From Linepithema humile (taxonomy: Eukaryota; Arthropoda; Insecta; Hymenoptera; Formicidae), in assembly GCF_040581485.1 (NCBI RefSeq), contig NC_090134.1, positions 17,103,501 through 17,167,500 on the forward strand: 64,000 bases of DNA, written 5' to 3'. The position numbers were made by a program, and so were the translations under genes. Below, piece by piece: positions 46,561 to 59,746 of the stretch (positions are counted from its first letter, which is position 1; the number at the start of each line of letters is the position of its first letter). Below the pieces are notes generated by a model. That model saw nothing but the letters and a program-made list of their open reading frames with translations. It was not told where the DNA came from and did not search any database.

Positions 46561-49500
46561 CTACGCCCTTCTTCGAAAGCACTTTAGCCTTCGGATAGTC
46601 GGATAAATGTCAGCTCATCGGTATGTCGAATATTTCATATTCACGAATGAAGGGGAGCCGAGACAGAAAAGAATGGGGTGAACGCGTTTTTCTCCGAATT
46701 TGTCACGGAGCCGATACGGCTCTTAAGAAGCCCTTCCAAGTTTTGCTAGGGAACGCGCACGTGAACACACGCGCGAGCTTTTAATTGCCCATATTTTTAG
46801 CCGCGATGTCTGGCTCGCTTGCGGCGATAAATTTCTTTGCTCCCAGGACTTCGGCGCGATCGACCTCCCTTCCCCGTCCTCCGCTGTATCGTGAATCTTG
46901 TTTCTGGGCCCTACACCTGAGAAAGAGAGAGAGAGTGCGCAAAGTAGTATCCCCCTACTGGATCCAAAGGGCCCCGTTGCTTATAAATCCGAAAGCGGAA
47001 GGGAGGAGGAAAGCAGAAGGGCCGAGGTAAAAAACCAATTACGGCTCGAGTATGAAGGCGTGTATTCGCAATAAAATACCGGTCGCGATCGGTTGCCTGC
47101 TGGATAATTAATATGCCTAATGGATCGACGACGCGCCGCGGTGAAATAGCAAACGAGATACAACGCACGATCGTAGATATCCACTGTTAACGCGCGATGT
47201 CGAGCTATGCTGCATAATGCTGATCCGCGAACCTCCGTATATGTACGCCTGATGAGAATTAAAACATTCGCAGCAAGAGCAAATAGAGCTTTAAGCGCGA
47301 GTAATCGATTAAACTCTTCTAGTCGTTAATACGGTAATAATTTATTGATTTCTTGTCGTTAATTTACGATGTTTCGCGTTGATTAGTATGAAAATAATAA
47401 ATCGAGACCGAGAAAGTATGTCGTAATTGTGACGCGTTTTCACTTTTTTTTGTCGATAATTTCAAAGTATCTTTTTGCACGCCATTAACAAAATTAATAT
47501 AGACTGTTGTAGGATTTCGCCGTTAGCAAATCTTGAATCACTAACGATAGAGTATATTTATTCGTTTTACCGTTATTACAATCGGATGCATTAATAGCGT
47601 CTGCTGCGCTCGCGCATCCATTAGAATATTTTACGATGAACAGATCCTTTTTATTCTCCGCAAGCGTGAAGTAGCTGAACCATACAATTATTACATAAAC
47701 GAAGAGATATGCTTCTTAGATATTATAGAGAAATTTAACCGTTAAATACAAGCGTTACTGGATTGTACTTTCCGCGTGGCCGCGCCAACGCCGCAGTGAT
47801 CCCGCGCGTCGACTCGCGCGAAAACTTTTTTCTCCGCCGCGACGTGTTTCCACATCACCTTGTACCTTCGCAGGACGCAGGATCGTTGTTGAGTACAACG
47901 CGGCGCGACGGCAAGGGGAGGGCCGTGTATTGTACGAGGCGTAACAGATCAGAGTGAAAGTCCGGGACACGACTCGCGCCGCTCGCGCGCGTGCGAGTCC
48001 GTCTCTCTTCGAAGAGGAGCCCGGCGGAGATATCGGGCACGAATCGAACGGATCCGAAATAGTCGTGAGCGCATTCGCGCCTCCCGGCGGCCGGCCGATA
48101 CTTACGCAATTACGTTACGAGAGCATATCGAGGCTCGTGTGCCCTCTTCTTTTTTTTTCTCTCCCTTTCCTCTCCAGGAAGCGCCTGGCTCTCGCCAGAT
48201 CTCGCTGGTGCGCGTTTGTCTTCGCTCCTGTTTTCGCTTCGATGAGGCTCTCTCAGCGCGAATGCGCGCGAGTATGCGTGTATAAATGTGTGTGCACTTC
48301 CGACCGACTACTGGTCAACCACTCCACGCCACTTATGCACTTATAGTAACGGCGAAAGGGGGTCCTCGCGACGTTTCAGCGGCTATTTTTATCACCGTGA
48401 TGCCGATAGCCTTTTGCTTTCAACAGCTCCAGATCTACGAGCGCGCGCGCGATTTCCGTATTTTCATTACGCGTATTTGCGAAAACGTTCGCCGAATGCG
48501 TGGGTGTAGCGAATCAGAAATTTACTATACAGAGTTGCTCAAAGAGCACGATTCTCAATCACTCGCTCGTGTCGCAGTCGTGCGATTTTGTTTATTCAAT
48601 TTTATTTACTCGGAGAAGCAGACAAAGAATTTAAAGACGCAGAGATGCGACTGCGCAACAAGTCGTACTTGTTTCGAAAGTCCAGGCGACGGAAGTGCAT
48701 CCTACTCTCGCGTTTGCGGAATTGCAACAGACGGCGTTGAATTGCTGAATCAGTATACGGGAGGCAGCTGTCGCGATTTATGATTCACGATACCTAGATT
48801 TCGATTTCTATGTCAATGACGAAGATAAGCCGTGTACTTTCCTGCGCCAAATTAGACCGGATAGATTCGTGTAGGTTGACAAAGGGAGACCTCGTTCGCG
48901 ATATTTGAATAGTATCGCAAGTCGTTTACAAAGCCGTCACAAAAATATCGAAAGGTCTATTCAACGGTACAAGATCGTAGGCGTAAATATTGAAAATGCG
49001 GCCTTGATATTGGTTTAGCGTGTACGTCGGACATTTGTACATAATAGCTCACGCAATGTCGATAATGCTTGAGAGTATTAGAGGCGTCTAAATCTCTTAA
49101 ATAACGGAAATCCTGACATTAACAGACTGTCACGAATTCATAAATATGCGAAGTTTTCGTCAAGCTCACTTTTTTCTCCTCGAACGCGCACGATTCTATT
49201 TATAGCGTACACGGCAAACGAGATTTATGTTAATCAGAATTAATGCTATTCAGCGCTGAGATTGGTAACGAACGTAGGAAGACTGGACTCAATTTGGGTC
49301 CGGGCCGGGCTCGGCCCTCGCGAGGGCAATCTCCTTTTTAATCGCGTTGCGAGAAAGTCTCATAACCGCGTAAACCGCGGCGAGCGCTGTGCCGAAACAA
49401 TGACCGGTATTCGGAGCGTGCATTTATTTAAATCGCGAAGAGAGGCAAGTGTTGCTCCTTGCGCGTCGAGTATGCAGCGAAGAGGTTAAATATATCTCTT

Positions 49501-52500
49501 GGCCTGGCCTAACCGTACCTCCGCGCCTATCCTCATTCCTTTCGTACGGCCGGTCTCTGGCTACGTCGGATTTGAGTGCAGCATTGCAAGCAAGAATTAC
49601 GCGAAGGTTGCTCCGAATGACGAATGATCATCGACACGGCGAAGTTTGGAGGACTAGTCACGGGAAGCGTCGTAGATCATCGTTCGTAAGTTTTACGACT
49701 TGCGGAAAAGTAGGCGGCAGCTCGCTTATCACCGAATTACGGTAGAAACTCCGAATCGATATGCCCGCGATACGTAGTTAATGTGCAAAATAACTCGTGC
49801 AGACTCCATGAATAATTGGCATTTGCGAAATTTATGATGCAATGCACATTTACAGTTCGGTTTGTAAGCGCGGTTTAACTTCATTATTTAACGCGAATAC
49901 GACGACCTGATTAATTTATATAAATAAATCAGTCGGCTGGTTCGCGTTATACGCTCGTTGGCGGAAAACTGATCTGAACTGTAAAAATTGAACTTTTTGA
50001 AAAACTAATTTAATTAAAATATTCTCGTAATTAATGCGGTCGAGAGTGGCTGAAGAGATGACGGTAGAGCGGCATAAAGAGCCGGGCAAACAAAAATATT
50101 TGGGCCGGAAATTATACGCGATATTTTCGCACTGCAATAATAAACTAAAGTACGCTCGCGGCGGATAGCGGATAGCGGACCAAACGAATAATGATCGTTA
50201 AATTGGAGCTGACGAGCGCAGCTTTCGTTCGTCGACGCGTGATACTATCCTCGCGTGTAATCCCGATTTATTTCTCGCCCGATTTCAATTACGGGAGACG
50301 TGCGCTGAATCATAAAGTCAAACGAAAATAAATCTGCTTTGATAATTTGAAATAATATCTTTCGGAGCATTCAGCTTTGCGGAAACATTTATTAGTTTTA
50401 TTCTGCAAAAAACGTGTAAAAAAAATTCGTAAATTAGTTTCGATGAAATAATTATACGCCAGAGTCCGTACAAAAAATTAAATAGTTTAATTGTAATAAA
50501 TGTACTTAATTTTATATTGCGTACAATATGAGCTTTATAATTACATATACGTAAACGTGTTTTTCACTTTGCGCTCTTTAAAAAAAGTACGACTTCAATT
50601 TGTGGTGAGTGAAATGCCGATGCGTCTGCGAAAAAAACACGCACGCAGTAAGTGCCGCGGTGCGTATAAGTGGGAAGTGCGCGGTTCGCCCCGTAGGTGC
50701 TTGTACGATGTGGGAAGGAAAAAAAAAAGGAGTACGAAAGTGCAAGTCGTTTGCGTAACGCGTGAGTTACTTACGGCGACGTTCACACCGCCGGTTCTAC
50801 ACAACGCAACATGTATCGGTTAACCTTCGCCAATTGTTACAATTGCGTTTTTACGATGTTTCAGTAGCTCGGTTGTCCTATTGTGTAATAAAAAAATATT
50901 TATAATAATTTATAACAACATTCGACAAACATAGCTGCTTGTACACGCGAGAAAAAATAGAAAAATGACTTGAGAATTTACAATTTTGCCGAAAACCGCA
51001 CGTACTTGCTTTTCTCTAATAATCGTGGGAATGCGTAAAATTTTTCAAATCAAACAATTTGTGTTTATTGACAATGACTCTACGATTTCGCAAGCGGCTT
51101 CACGAGCGTTACCGCGCGTACTATATAGCAGATTTCTCACGACTGATGAAAGTGACTTCCCCGATCGACTCCCGCACTCGATAACACACCGATGTTTCTT
51201 TAAGGCTTCTGTTTATCATGGGTATCACTTTACGGGATTGTTCGCGCAGATAGGCGGTTTGCAATCTGAGCCAAGGTTCGCTTTGAGAAAGTTATGACCT
51301 CGGCGACAGAGTCGAGTAAAAATTTTGACGGCGCCACAAGAGCAATAAAGTTACTAATAAGATTACGCGCCGAGAACCCCCTTTTCGCAAGGATCTCTTA
51401 TTGCGGCGTTCTTAAAAACTCAACAGTAGATACAATTTTCCGCCGTAATATTACAAAGAAGAATTAAAAGGATTTGTGAAAAAATAAAGGATAACGGACC
51501 TATTACGGTACCAATGATCTACTTGTTTCTCTATCCGGCACTGCAAAATTGAGCGAATCGATTAGGATGATTGACAACCAGATGGTTTAGGATTTATAAA
51601 AACATGCTTAGATGCGGCTGCGATGACACGATATTGCGAAGTCATCTTTTCACCGCGATAGCTCTGCAAGAGTCATTATTTATCGAGTTTTCGAGCCGTT
51701 ATATCGTACCGCCTTATTAGCCTATCATTAATCTGTACCAATATTAAATGCAAATATTGGAAATTATACGTTGCACAATGCAATCATCCCTTAATCATAC
51801 AGAACTTTAAAAAGGAAAAGTACCCTGCGCGTAACCTTCCAAATTGCAATTCGCACGGGTGATTAAACGCGATAGGTATACATACATAACCACCCGCGAC
51901 TGTTACGTGCATTCGGTCATCTGTTTTCTTCGGGATTTTATGCATAGCCGCCGCTGGTTATAACATGATCGACATGGCATTATCGCGGAATGCAGTTATG
52001 CAAACGAGGAATAGATCTTTTCGGATTGCGTACAAAAATCTAAAAGTAAAAAAGAAGAAGAGAAAGAAAATTCGTCACTCGAATGGTCCTCGTGAATTCC
52101 GTTCTTCTGATTATCAGTCGCTGATTGAGATTTGCCATCTCGAGATCGAGGCTCGAGCCTTCGACGGCTGGCTATCGTTTACTTCCCACGATCGGATCCG
52201 ATCCTAACGGCCGGCGGTGTCTCTAAACACGCCCGACTGAAAAGGCGGAGGCGGTGCTGCGAGAGGCCGGATAAGTGTCGGGCCCCGGTCTCCCTCGACG
52301 TGAGGCCGAAGCAACTCAAGTGTTGAACTCAATTCCGTCAGGTTCAACTTCGCGTTCGTTTGCGGATCTCGTTCGCCAGACGGAGATCTCCGAGCGATAT
52401 TCCGGTCATACTTGCGGTACGGTGCACGACGTCTCCGAGGACAGATGCGTTTCTCGTATATTGTCAACGTTGCCAGAGCAATTTGACCGAATTTCTTTAG

Positions 52501-54945
52501 AAAGATTATGAAACAGTTTTCGTATTCTTCAAGTGTACAGCGTTACAATACATACCACATAAGTGTAATCTTTCATTAATCTTGTCGCACTATCATTTAT
52601 CTTGTAATTAATTGTCATATTTTTTATCCTTAATATGCTTTTTTCTAAACAGAAATTAATGACAAATAGGCACAATTATAATAAAAAGAAAGAAGATCTA
52701 CTTCTAATTTTACACTTGGCAAATATTGAGTTGGAAAGAATATTCATGTTGCAGGGAATACTGCATTTCTGGCAACATTGTCTGGCGTGAGTCATCGCGG
52801 CGCTTCGCCGCGGTGAGTTACCGTTAACTCTTAGCACAACGAAGTTGAATCCGCGAGCACGTGAGAACACGCCTTTTTACCGCGCTCGTTATTTCCCTCA
52901 GCGTTTTAGCCCCATTTGTTATTTGTTTACACACTCGAGTCTTTTTTCGTAATGAGTTTAAAGAAAATGCGAAGGGCACCTCGGAATAAATATGTCGTCA
53001 AGTTCAAAAACACTGGAAAATAATGATGTTACAATTTACTGAAGTTTTTCGTATTTTATTCGTAATTCACGAACTTTTCCACGGTGAGAATTTCGCTTCT
53101 CCGATATTCGCGAACGGGAATGTCACGCCGTCCTTTACAACGGCATTATTCAAACGTCTCGCTCGTGATGGTGTAAGAAGTTATGAAACGCGACGCACGA
53201 GAGCATATAAAACGTCTCCTCAATTACGAGCTGGCTCTATTCAGGCACGCTCAGACGCGTCTAGCGAAATTGGCTCTTCTTGCCTCGCGCAAATCCGAGG
53301 CCGGTTTAACCCCTTCCTTACGTCATATTAAGTCGCTTTGTCGAGCTTTACAAACGAGACAGGAATGTATCGCAATTACTGGCATAAAATAACGATGTCA
53401 CAATACGAACGCACAGAAAAATCTCGATCGATCGATTCATTAGTTGGTTGAAAGTTTCAGAAATGGAATACTTATTTAAAAATTTCTAATTAAATATTTA
53501 AAAATAAAATAAGATTTGCTAAATCGAATCTTGGCCGCATTGTAATCCTTCGATACGTCCGTTCAGTGTTATGAAAGAGTTTGAGGCGCGCATTTTTGCG
53601 CACGCTTTGTGTTCGCACAATCTTTCTCTGTAACCGTCATCGGGTGGTGCCGGCACATAGGAGAGGAATAAATCGCGTGGGACGTGATGCTTATGGAGGT
53701 AATTGAGCACGTGTCGCCTCGCGCTGATGAGCTATTATAAGGATCGCCGAGAGTCAGCCGTCCTTATAAAAATCGCCCCGCTCGTTCGCGAACGCGTTTG
53801 ACAAGGAGACATTACTTCGGGACGACGTCGTGCATCAGGCCTGACGCGCACGAACGAGAGGAAATTACGCTACAAATTCGCACTCTCGCGAGACCTCGGA
53901 CCCAGCTGACGGCCGGCGGCGTGCGAACAAAAGTATAGACGACGCCCAGCAAGTTCCCTTCAGGGTCGGCTAGCTGTAAAGCGAGCGAAGTCGCGTCACG
54001 AAGTTCGCTATTCAGTGAAAAAACAAAGTTCTAAACTATTTAAGCAGTTAAGACAAAATAATTAATTTTTTAGGATTACACGCTCTTTTCTGTCGCTAAA
54101 TATTGTCACAGACGGATAAACTTTTGCATTTCAAGTCCTGAAATACACAAGTACGCGGCCTTGTTCGTCCGTATCTTCATAAACCGTGTGACAGCGGCCC
54201 ATCTTGAGTAAATTACTCGACAGTTGTCGCACGAAGTGCCTCGACTCGACTATGTAATATCACTTTAAAGTCTAAAACCAAAAAAAAACTCGCGCGGGAT
54301 CGTTCGCATAGGTAGGCATCGCGTGTGCACCGGACAAAGGAGAAACGAGACGTAACAAGTAATATATAAATGCAGAAACTGAGTTAAACGCGCAGCTGTT
54401 TGACTGGGACGGCGAGATGATTATATACGGTGACATGCGTGTCGGGAAAAGTCAGTGGGTATAATCAGCGAGTTAGACAAAGAGGAGTATCTGCGAAATT
54501 TTTATATAAGACTGTTATAAAGAGATCTCACACGCTCGCAATTTTCATTCAAGACAATAAAAAAAAAACGGAGTAAAGAAATTAGTTTGTCCTGCGCGCG
54601 CGTATATTCTTTTATAATTTTATCACATAACTTTCGGTTGTTTTCGACGTGGCTGCGACGTGGGCCGTGATCCCTCCGGCGGACTTATGCATCCACCTTC
54701 CTCGTAAAGTACGAACCCTTAAGGGCAGCCGCGGGAAAAACAATTTTGTAGCCGCCTCTTTCGGAATCGGCCGTGCGCTCTCTCTTCTTTTTTCAGTCGA
54801 GGATTTATAAACGATCAGTCGCGAGTGGCGAGTGGGCGCGGATTTATAATAATTACAAACATGTGAAAAAAAAAGCTTGGTCACGTTACTCGATGCATGC
54901 GAGTGAACGGGACACGGCAGGGACACACCATCATCCCGCGTGGGA

Positions 54946-54956
54946 GGGGGGGGGGG
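54946..54956. repeat. G11 homopolymer
   Basis: Eleven G, followed by CCCG. Confidence 0.8.
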
Positions 54957-56269
54957 CCCGATCAGCGTAACGCGAGATCCTGGAGATTAATGCCCGGCCA
55001 TTCATTATGAACTTTTGCTGCGTACCTCTCTGTTTTACGCGCGATCGGCTCTGGGATTAACATGAGTGAGAGGCAAAAGCGAGCGGAGCGAAAGCTGCAC
55101 AAACGAATGAAAAAAATATACGTTATTTAAAACATCGTTAAAACATCGTTAGTTTTTTTTTGAAAAAATTGTAGGTTTTATGCGGCGTTTTGTATTGATG
55201 ATGCCCAAATGAATGATCACATTGCTATGGTTATATTTTTTTTTCTGAATTGCCTATAATTTCACGCGGAGAAAGGCGCGTGTCACTTTTTTAGAGCCGC
55301 TAATGTACGGAATTAGGAAGCATGAAATTAGGGTCTCTCTCATTTCGAAGAGGGGGAATCACTCGGTTCACCACCCCACGTTGACGTTAATTCGATCCAG
55401 TTTAAGTCCCGCTCGCGGCATACGGAGTGCGCAGTATGTATGTTACGGGCGTCTTTTATCACCGCGAAAAGCGCTCCTCACGAAACGAGTTTCGTGCATC
55501 TATAAAACTGCTGCTCTCTCCCGTCTCGGTTCCTGCGCCGCACCGACATGCCGCTCTAGTTAACCTAATTTAGCGCGATGAAACGAGCGCAGCTTCCTCT
55601 CGGCTTGCACAAAGACCAGGCGAACGCTTTTTTTGTTAAAAAAAAGGAGACGCGATTAAGCTGTTATGTTTCGTTTCCTACATTTGCATAATTTCGCTCG
55701 TTATCTTTCGGATTCTGATTGATATCTGCGGTTGTTTCTCGGAACAATAACTTTCGTTCGACGTATCGCGCGGGGCTATCGGTGCCATCGCCGGGTCCCT
55801 CGGTTTTGCGCTCGCAAATCACCGTCTTTAATTCATCGTCAAAAGCCCGCGTCAGGTAGTAATTACGAGATCGCGCATGCGTGCGTCGTGGCACGTGCGT
55901 CCGGTCGGGCGGGCGCCAGCACGTGGCAACGCCGAAATGGGGTCCGCGAAGAAAGCGCAAAGGAGATCCGGTCACTTTCACGAATGCATATCCTTTCTTT
56001 TCCACTATTAAAATATTAATGAGTTTCTCACGCTCATACATATTCAAGGAACGAACACCTCGGCTAAATGTACAGTTTTGTGTACAATATTCAATCGATG
56101 TTCATCTGAGAATCTTGCTGTTTGAGAATCGAGAATAATAAAATGACAAACGTACGATTTATGCGCGATGAATTTCGAATGATAAGAGTGTGCACTGCGT
56201 GAGTATACATTTCGGAGTTTTATCCCTTCGACAATGACTCTCAATAATAAGATTCTCCGGTAAACACGG

Positions 56270-56310
56270 AATGTCTCTCTCTCTCCCTCTCTCCCCCTCT
56301 CTCTCTTTCA
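56270..56310. repeat. CT-rich simple repeat
   Basis: Repeats of CTCTCTCC and CTCTCT. A complementary GA/G-rich tract follows at about 56459-56505 (AGAGAGATAGAGAGAGG, then a G run), so the two could pair as an inverted purine/pyrimidine tract. Confidence 0.7.
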
Positions 56311-56655
56311 ATGAAACCTGCAGACGCGAAAGAGCTTTGCTCACCAAGTGCGCAGCACTCGATGATAAAACTCTTCGGGAGTGGACACCTCGCCTTAGCC
56401 TGGAGGTCCGCCTGGACGGGATGGAAATATTTGACTCTTGCCCTCGCAGGTACACGCACACAGAGAGAGATAGAGAGAGGGGGGGGGGGAGAAAGAGACA
56501 GAGGCGTGCCGTATACGTACCTGTGCCTGGATCGCACGTGTTGTACGCCGGTGTCGGTCGGGCTTGACTTATGTGTGCAGCAGCTGCAGCGCCGCAGTGT
56601 CATTGACATCGGCGGCGCACACCAGTTTCCACGACGCGCTCACTCACGCAGCGAA

Positions 56656-56682
56656 CCAGCCAGCCAGCCAGCCAGCCAGCCA
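56656..56682. repeat. (CAGC)n microsatellite
   Basis: Six consecutive CAGC/AGCC units. Confidence 0.8.
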
Positions 56683-59600
56683 AGCCAACCTCTGCCCACC
56701 ACCACCATCACCACCCGGGTCTTGTCCTCCTACCGATCGTACATTACACGCGAGGACGATTATAGCTCCGGCACGCTAACCGGCTGGCTGATGTTCGCTG
56801 TTCGCGCTCGCGCGCGAAGATCCTCTCGCCCTCCTCCTTGTTTCTTTACCCTTTGAGTCCCGGTATATCATATGTGGTGCCTTATATCATTTTGTTGCTT
56901 ATTTATTTATTTATCCTATTTATTTGTCTTCGCAGAAATTAAGTCTTAAGAGTTATGTGCATTATAAAAATTTTTCTAGCAACTCAAACTAAATCTGGGA
57001 CTCAAAGAATTGACTTTTCCTTGTTTTTCTTAAAAACCCTTCAAACTGCTTTTTTCAATAACTGTGTTTTGAAATTGCGAAGAATAGATGATTAATATTC
57101 TATTATGAAACTTGCGACATTGGAGAAAAGTCCATTGTTCTTCGCTTTTTTCTCTCTTTTCATTTGTCTTTCGTTTTTATCAACTTTGTAATCTGCGAGA
57201 GTTGGTCGCCTTGCTCGCCGAATTAAGGGGCCCACGTATGAGTGCAGATGACACGGGTTCTTTTCCAGACGACCCGGGGTGGCGATGATTTATACAGCCG
57301 CATCCGGGTGTACTTTGTACTTTTCACGACACTGACTCGCGCGCTGTCGTGCGAACGAATGAGAAATTCCGTTCGAATTGAAAACGACGCGATATTACGT
57401 TCGGCGAAAAACGAGGGCGCCAAGAAGCTTAAATTGAGGCTTCACGTAGTAGAGCTATGTTTATCTTTTTCGAAGAAGCGTGCAATTGTTTCTCAAGATA
57501 CATCTAACGACCTCGAATTTGCAATCGATTATTTCTGTTACGCGCTAAATTTATCCATATAAAGTGCTGAAAGTCCTTCGACATTTTTACAATAGAAATC
57601 GTTAAATGCGGAATTCAATTGTCGCGACGTGAGTGAGTAGAATGAGTAGGGCGCCAAAATGTCCCGAGGCAAAAACGAGAAGAGTCGGGACAAATACCGA
57701 GGACGCGGTTGAAAATACGTCGACAGCGCGGGACAATAATTTTGTTTAGTATGGAAATTATGGGAACGCGGTGAATGTAATTTTGGCGGAGCGGCGCGCA
57801 GTGAGAAACGAGAGATGATGAGAGCAACGGGGAGAACTTCGAGTGAGATTCATATCGCGTAAGGGAAAGTAGATTATAATTTTTTCACCTTTTGATATTC
57901 TTTTTTTGTTGTTGTTCGAAACGTCCTCTGAAAGAGATAGAAAGGAACGGCGGTTTCTTTGAAATACACCGGAATCGAAGGAGTATGAATATTGAACGTG
58001 CATGAATATTGAACGAGATCTTAACGCGCGACCGGTGCCAATGACACCGCAATGGAATATGAGTCACGTGTCAAATGCCGGTCAGATTCTAACTTCTTTC
58101 AAGCTTCTTCCTCCGAGAGGTTCGTTCCAACTTTAGAAGGATTTCACGTATCTCGCTCCGTGACGTGCTCGCGCACGCGGTCGAGCTTTTCGAGATTTAC
58201 AGGCGTTCATTTTTCAAGTCTTCTTCCAGTTCCCCGTACCTCTCCCTCTTCCTCGCTCGCTCTCTGCGGAGTTAGTCACGTCTAGTCACCTCCTGCCAGT
58301 CCGGGGTTCCTTCTTCGGTCGCTTCCTTTCTCCCTTCGTCTCGCCTGACTTCGCATCTCCAGCGCCGTTCCTGTTATTCTTATTCCCGCGCGCGGACTCT
58401 CTCTTATCTCCGTCCTTCCTCCTCTTCCAACCTTGCTCCTGTTTCGTCTTCCCTGCATTGCCCCTCCGTTCCCCGTCCGCTCGTCGTCGTCGTAGCGTCT
58501 ATTCCCATTCGCCGAGCGCGATAGCGCCGCGGCAGCGCTGCCGGAACTGGTCCATCGGGGAAAGATTCTCCGAAGCGGCAGGTCGCTGCAGCGTCAAGAT
58601 CATCCGCGACTTTAATCTTGCGACCGGCGCATTCCGGATTCGAGCGTTCAGGCTGTTCCCGCGAACCGTATCGAAGCTCGAATAATAAAGATTTCTGAGC
58701 GCGAAGGCCGCGTGGCCTCTCTGCTGCATCCCTGCAATAAATAAACGTCCTCTCTACACCTGCTTCTGCAGCCTTCGATGCATAGCGCGTGAAATTAACT
58801 ATAGTGTGAATATTCCGTTGTAATAGAAATTGTTTTCGCGCCGGAGTGCACGATGTGATTTCTAAATATGTTTGCATCTCGTCGAGAAATGCTACTAGAA
58901 AATGCGAATAGAAATTTCGAAGAAATCGCGCTATTTTCATTTTAATTCGAAAATTTGCATTTTTTAATCCGACCGACTCGCACGGAAGAGGACAGGACAA
59001 AGCTTCCGCGGAAGGGTCTCGGCACGGAACGAGACGATCGTTCATTTGGAAATTACGAAACCGGTTTGGCGCCTTTCCCCGCCGCCGCCGAGAGTTATTG
59101 AATCGTCGAATGTACCGGTGCGCGCATTGTTAACCGGGCCGATAGCAGTCCTTCTTTGTCCCAGATGAGCGGGTTTGTCCGTGCGACAGATCATCGTTGG
59201 CACCGAATTCGAGAATGTCGCCCTGTATATTGTCGCCAAGGCGGCCATCGGGTGGCTTCAATAATCAGGAATGTCCCCGATAAGATATCTATAGTTTTAT
59301 TTAATATACTTGAATATCTTATTAACATTTTTTTCGCAAAAAAAACCTGTCTTTCTGTACTGAATTAGAAATAGAACTTTAGGAAATAAATAATCTGGAA
59401 AATTTTTACTTTAAATAGCGCGACTTGAGTAATAATCGCACAAATTAAGTATCTCACTTTCTTGGAAATGTAAACTCCATCTTAGAAGGGCGAAGACGGC
59501 CCTGCTGCCGCAATCAGCTGGTTCGGTCCCAACACTGTTGCCAGACGTATCCCTTCGCCGTCGGAGGCTGTCCCATGTCTTTTTTTGCTTTATTCGAGTC

Positions 59601-59719
59601 TTCTATATTCGCGTCTACAGAAGTGCGTGCGCCGACACGCACGAGTACGCCTGAGCACGCTCGCACACGCGGCCGTGTACATAAATGGTCGTTGTGTATC
59701 GCGTCTCATCTTCTCTTTG

Positions 59720-59746
59720 TATATATATATATATATATATATATAT
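59720..59746. repeat. (TA)n microsatellite
   Basis: About 13 uninterrupted TA units. Confidence 0.85.

Noticed and set aside
48286..48783. 165-codon plus-strand frame
   Set aside because: Mixed composition, no motif, no splice-linked neighbours.
56311..56856. 181-codon plus-strand open frame
   Set aside because: Runs through simple repeats (GA/G-rich tract, CAGC units) and overlaps equally open frames; no protein-like signal.
58404..59045. 213-codon minus-strand open frame
   Set aside because: Longest frame in the right half, but Arg/Ala/Ser-rich with no domain, no splice context and CpG-rich composition that makes long frames likely by chance.
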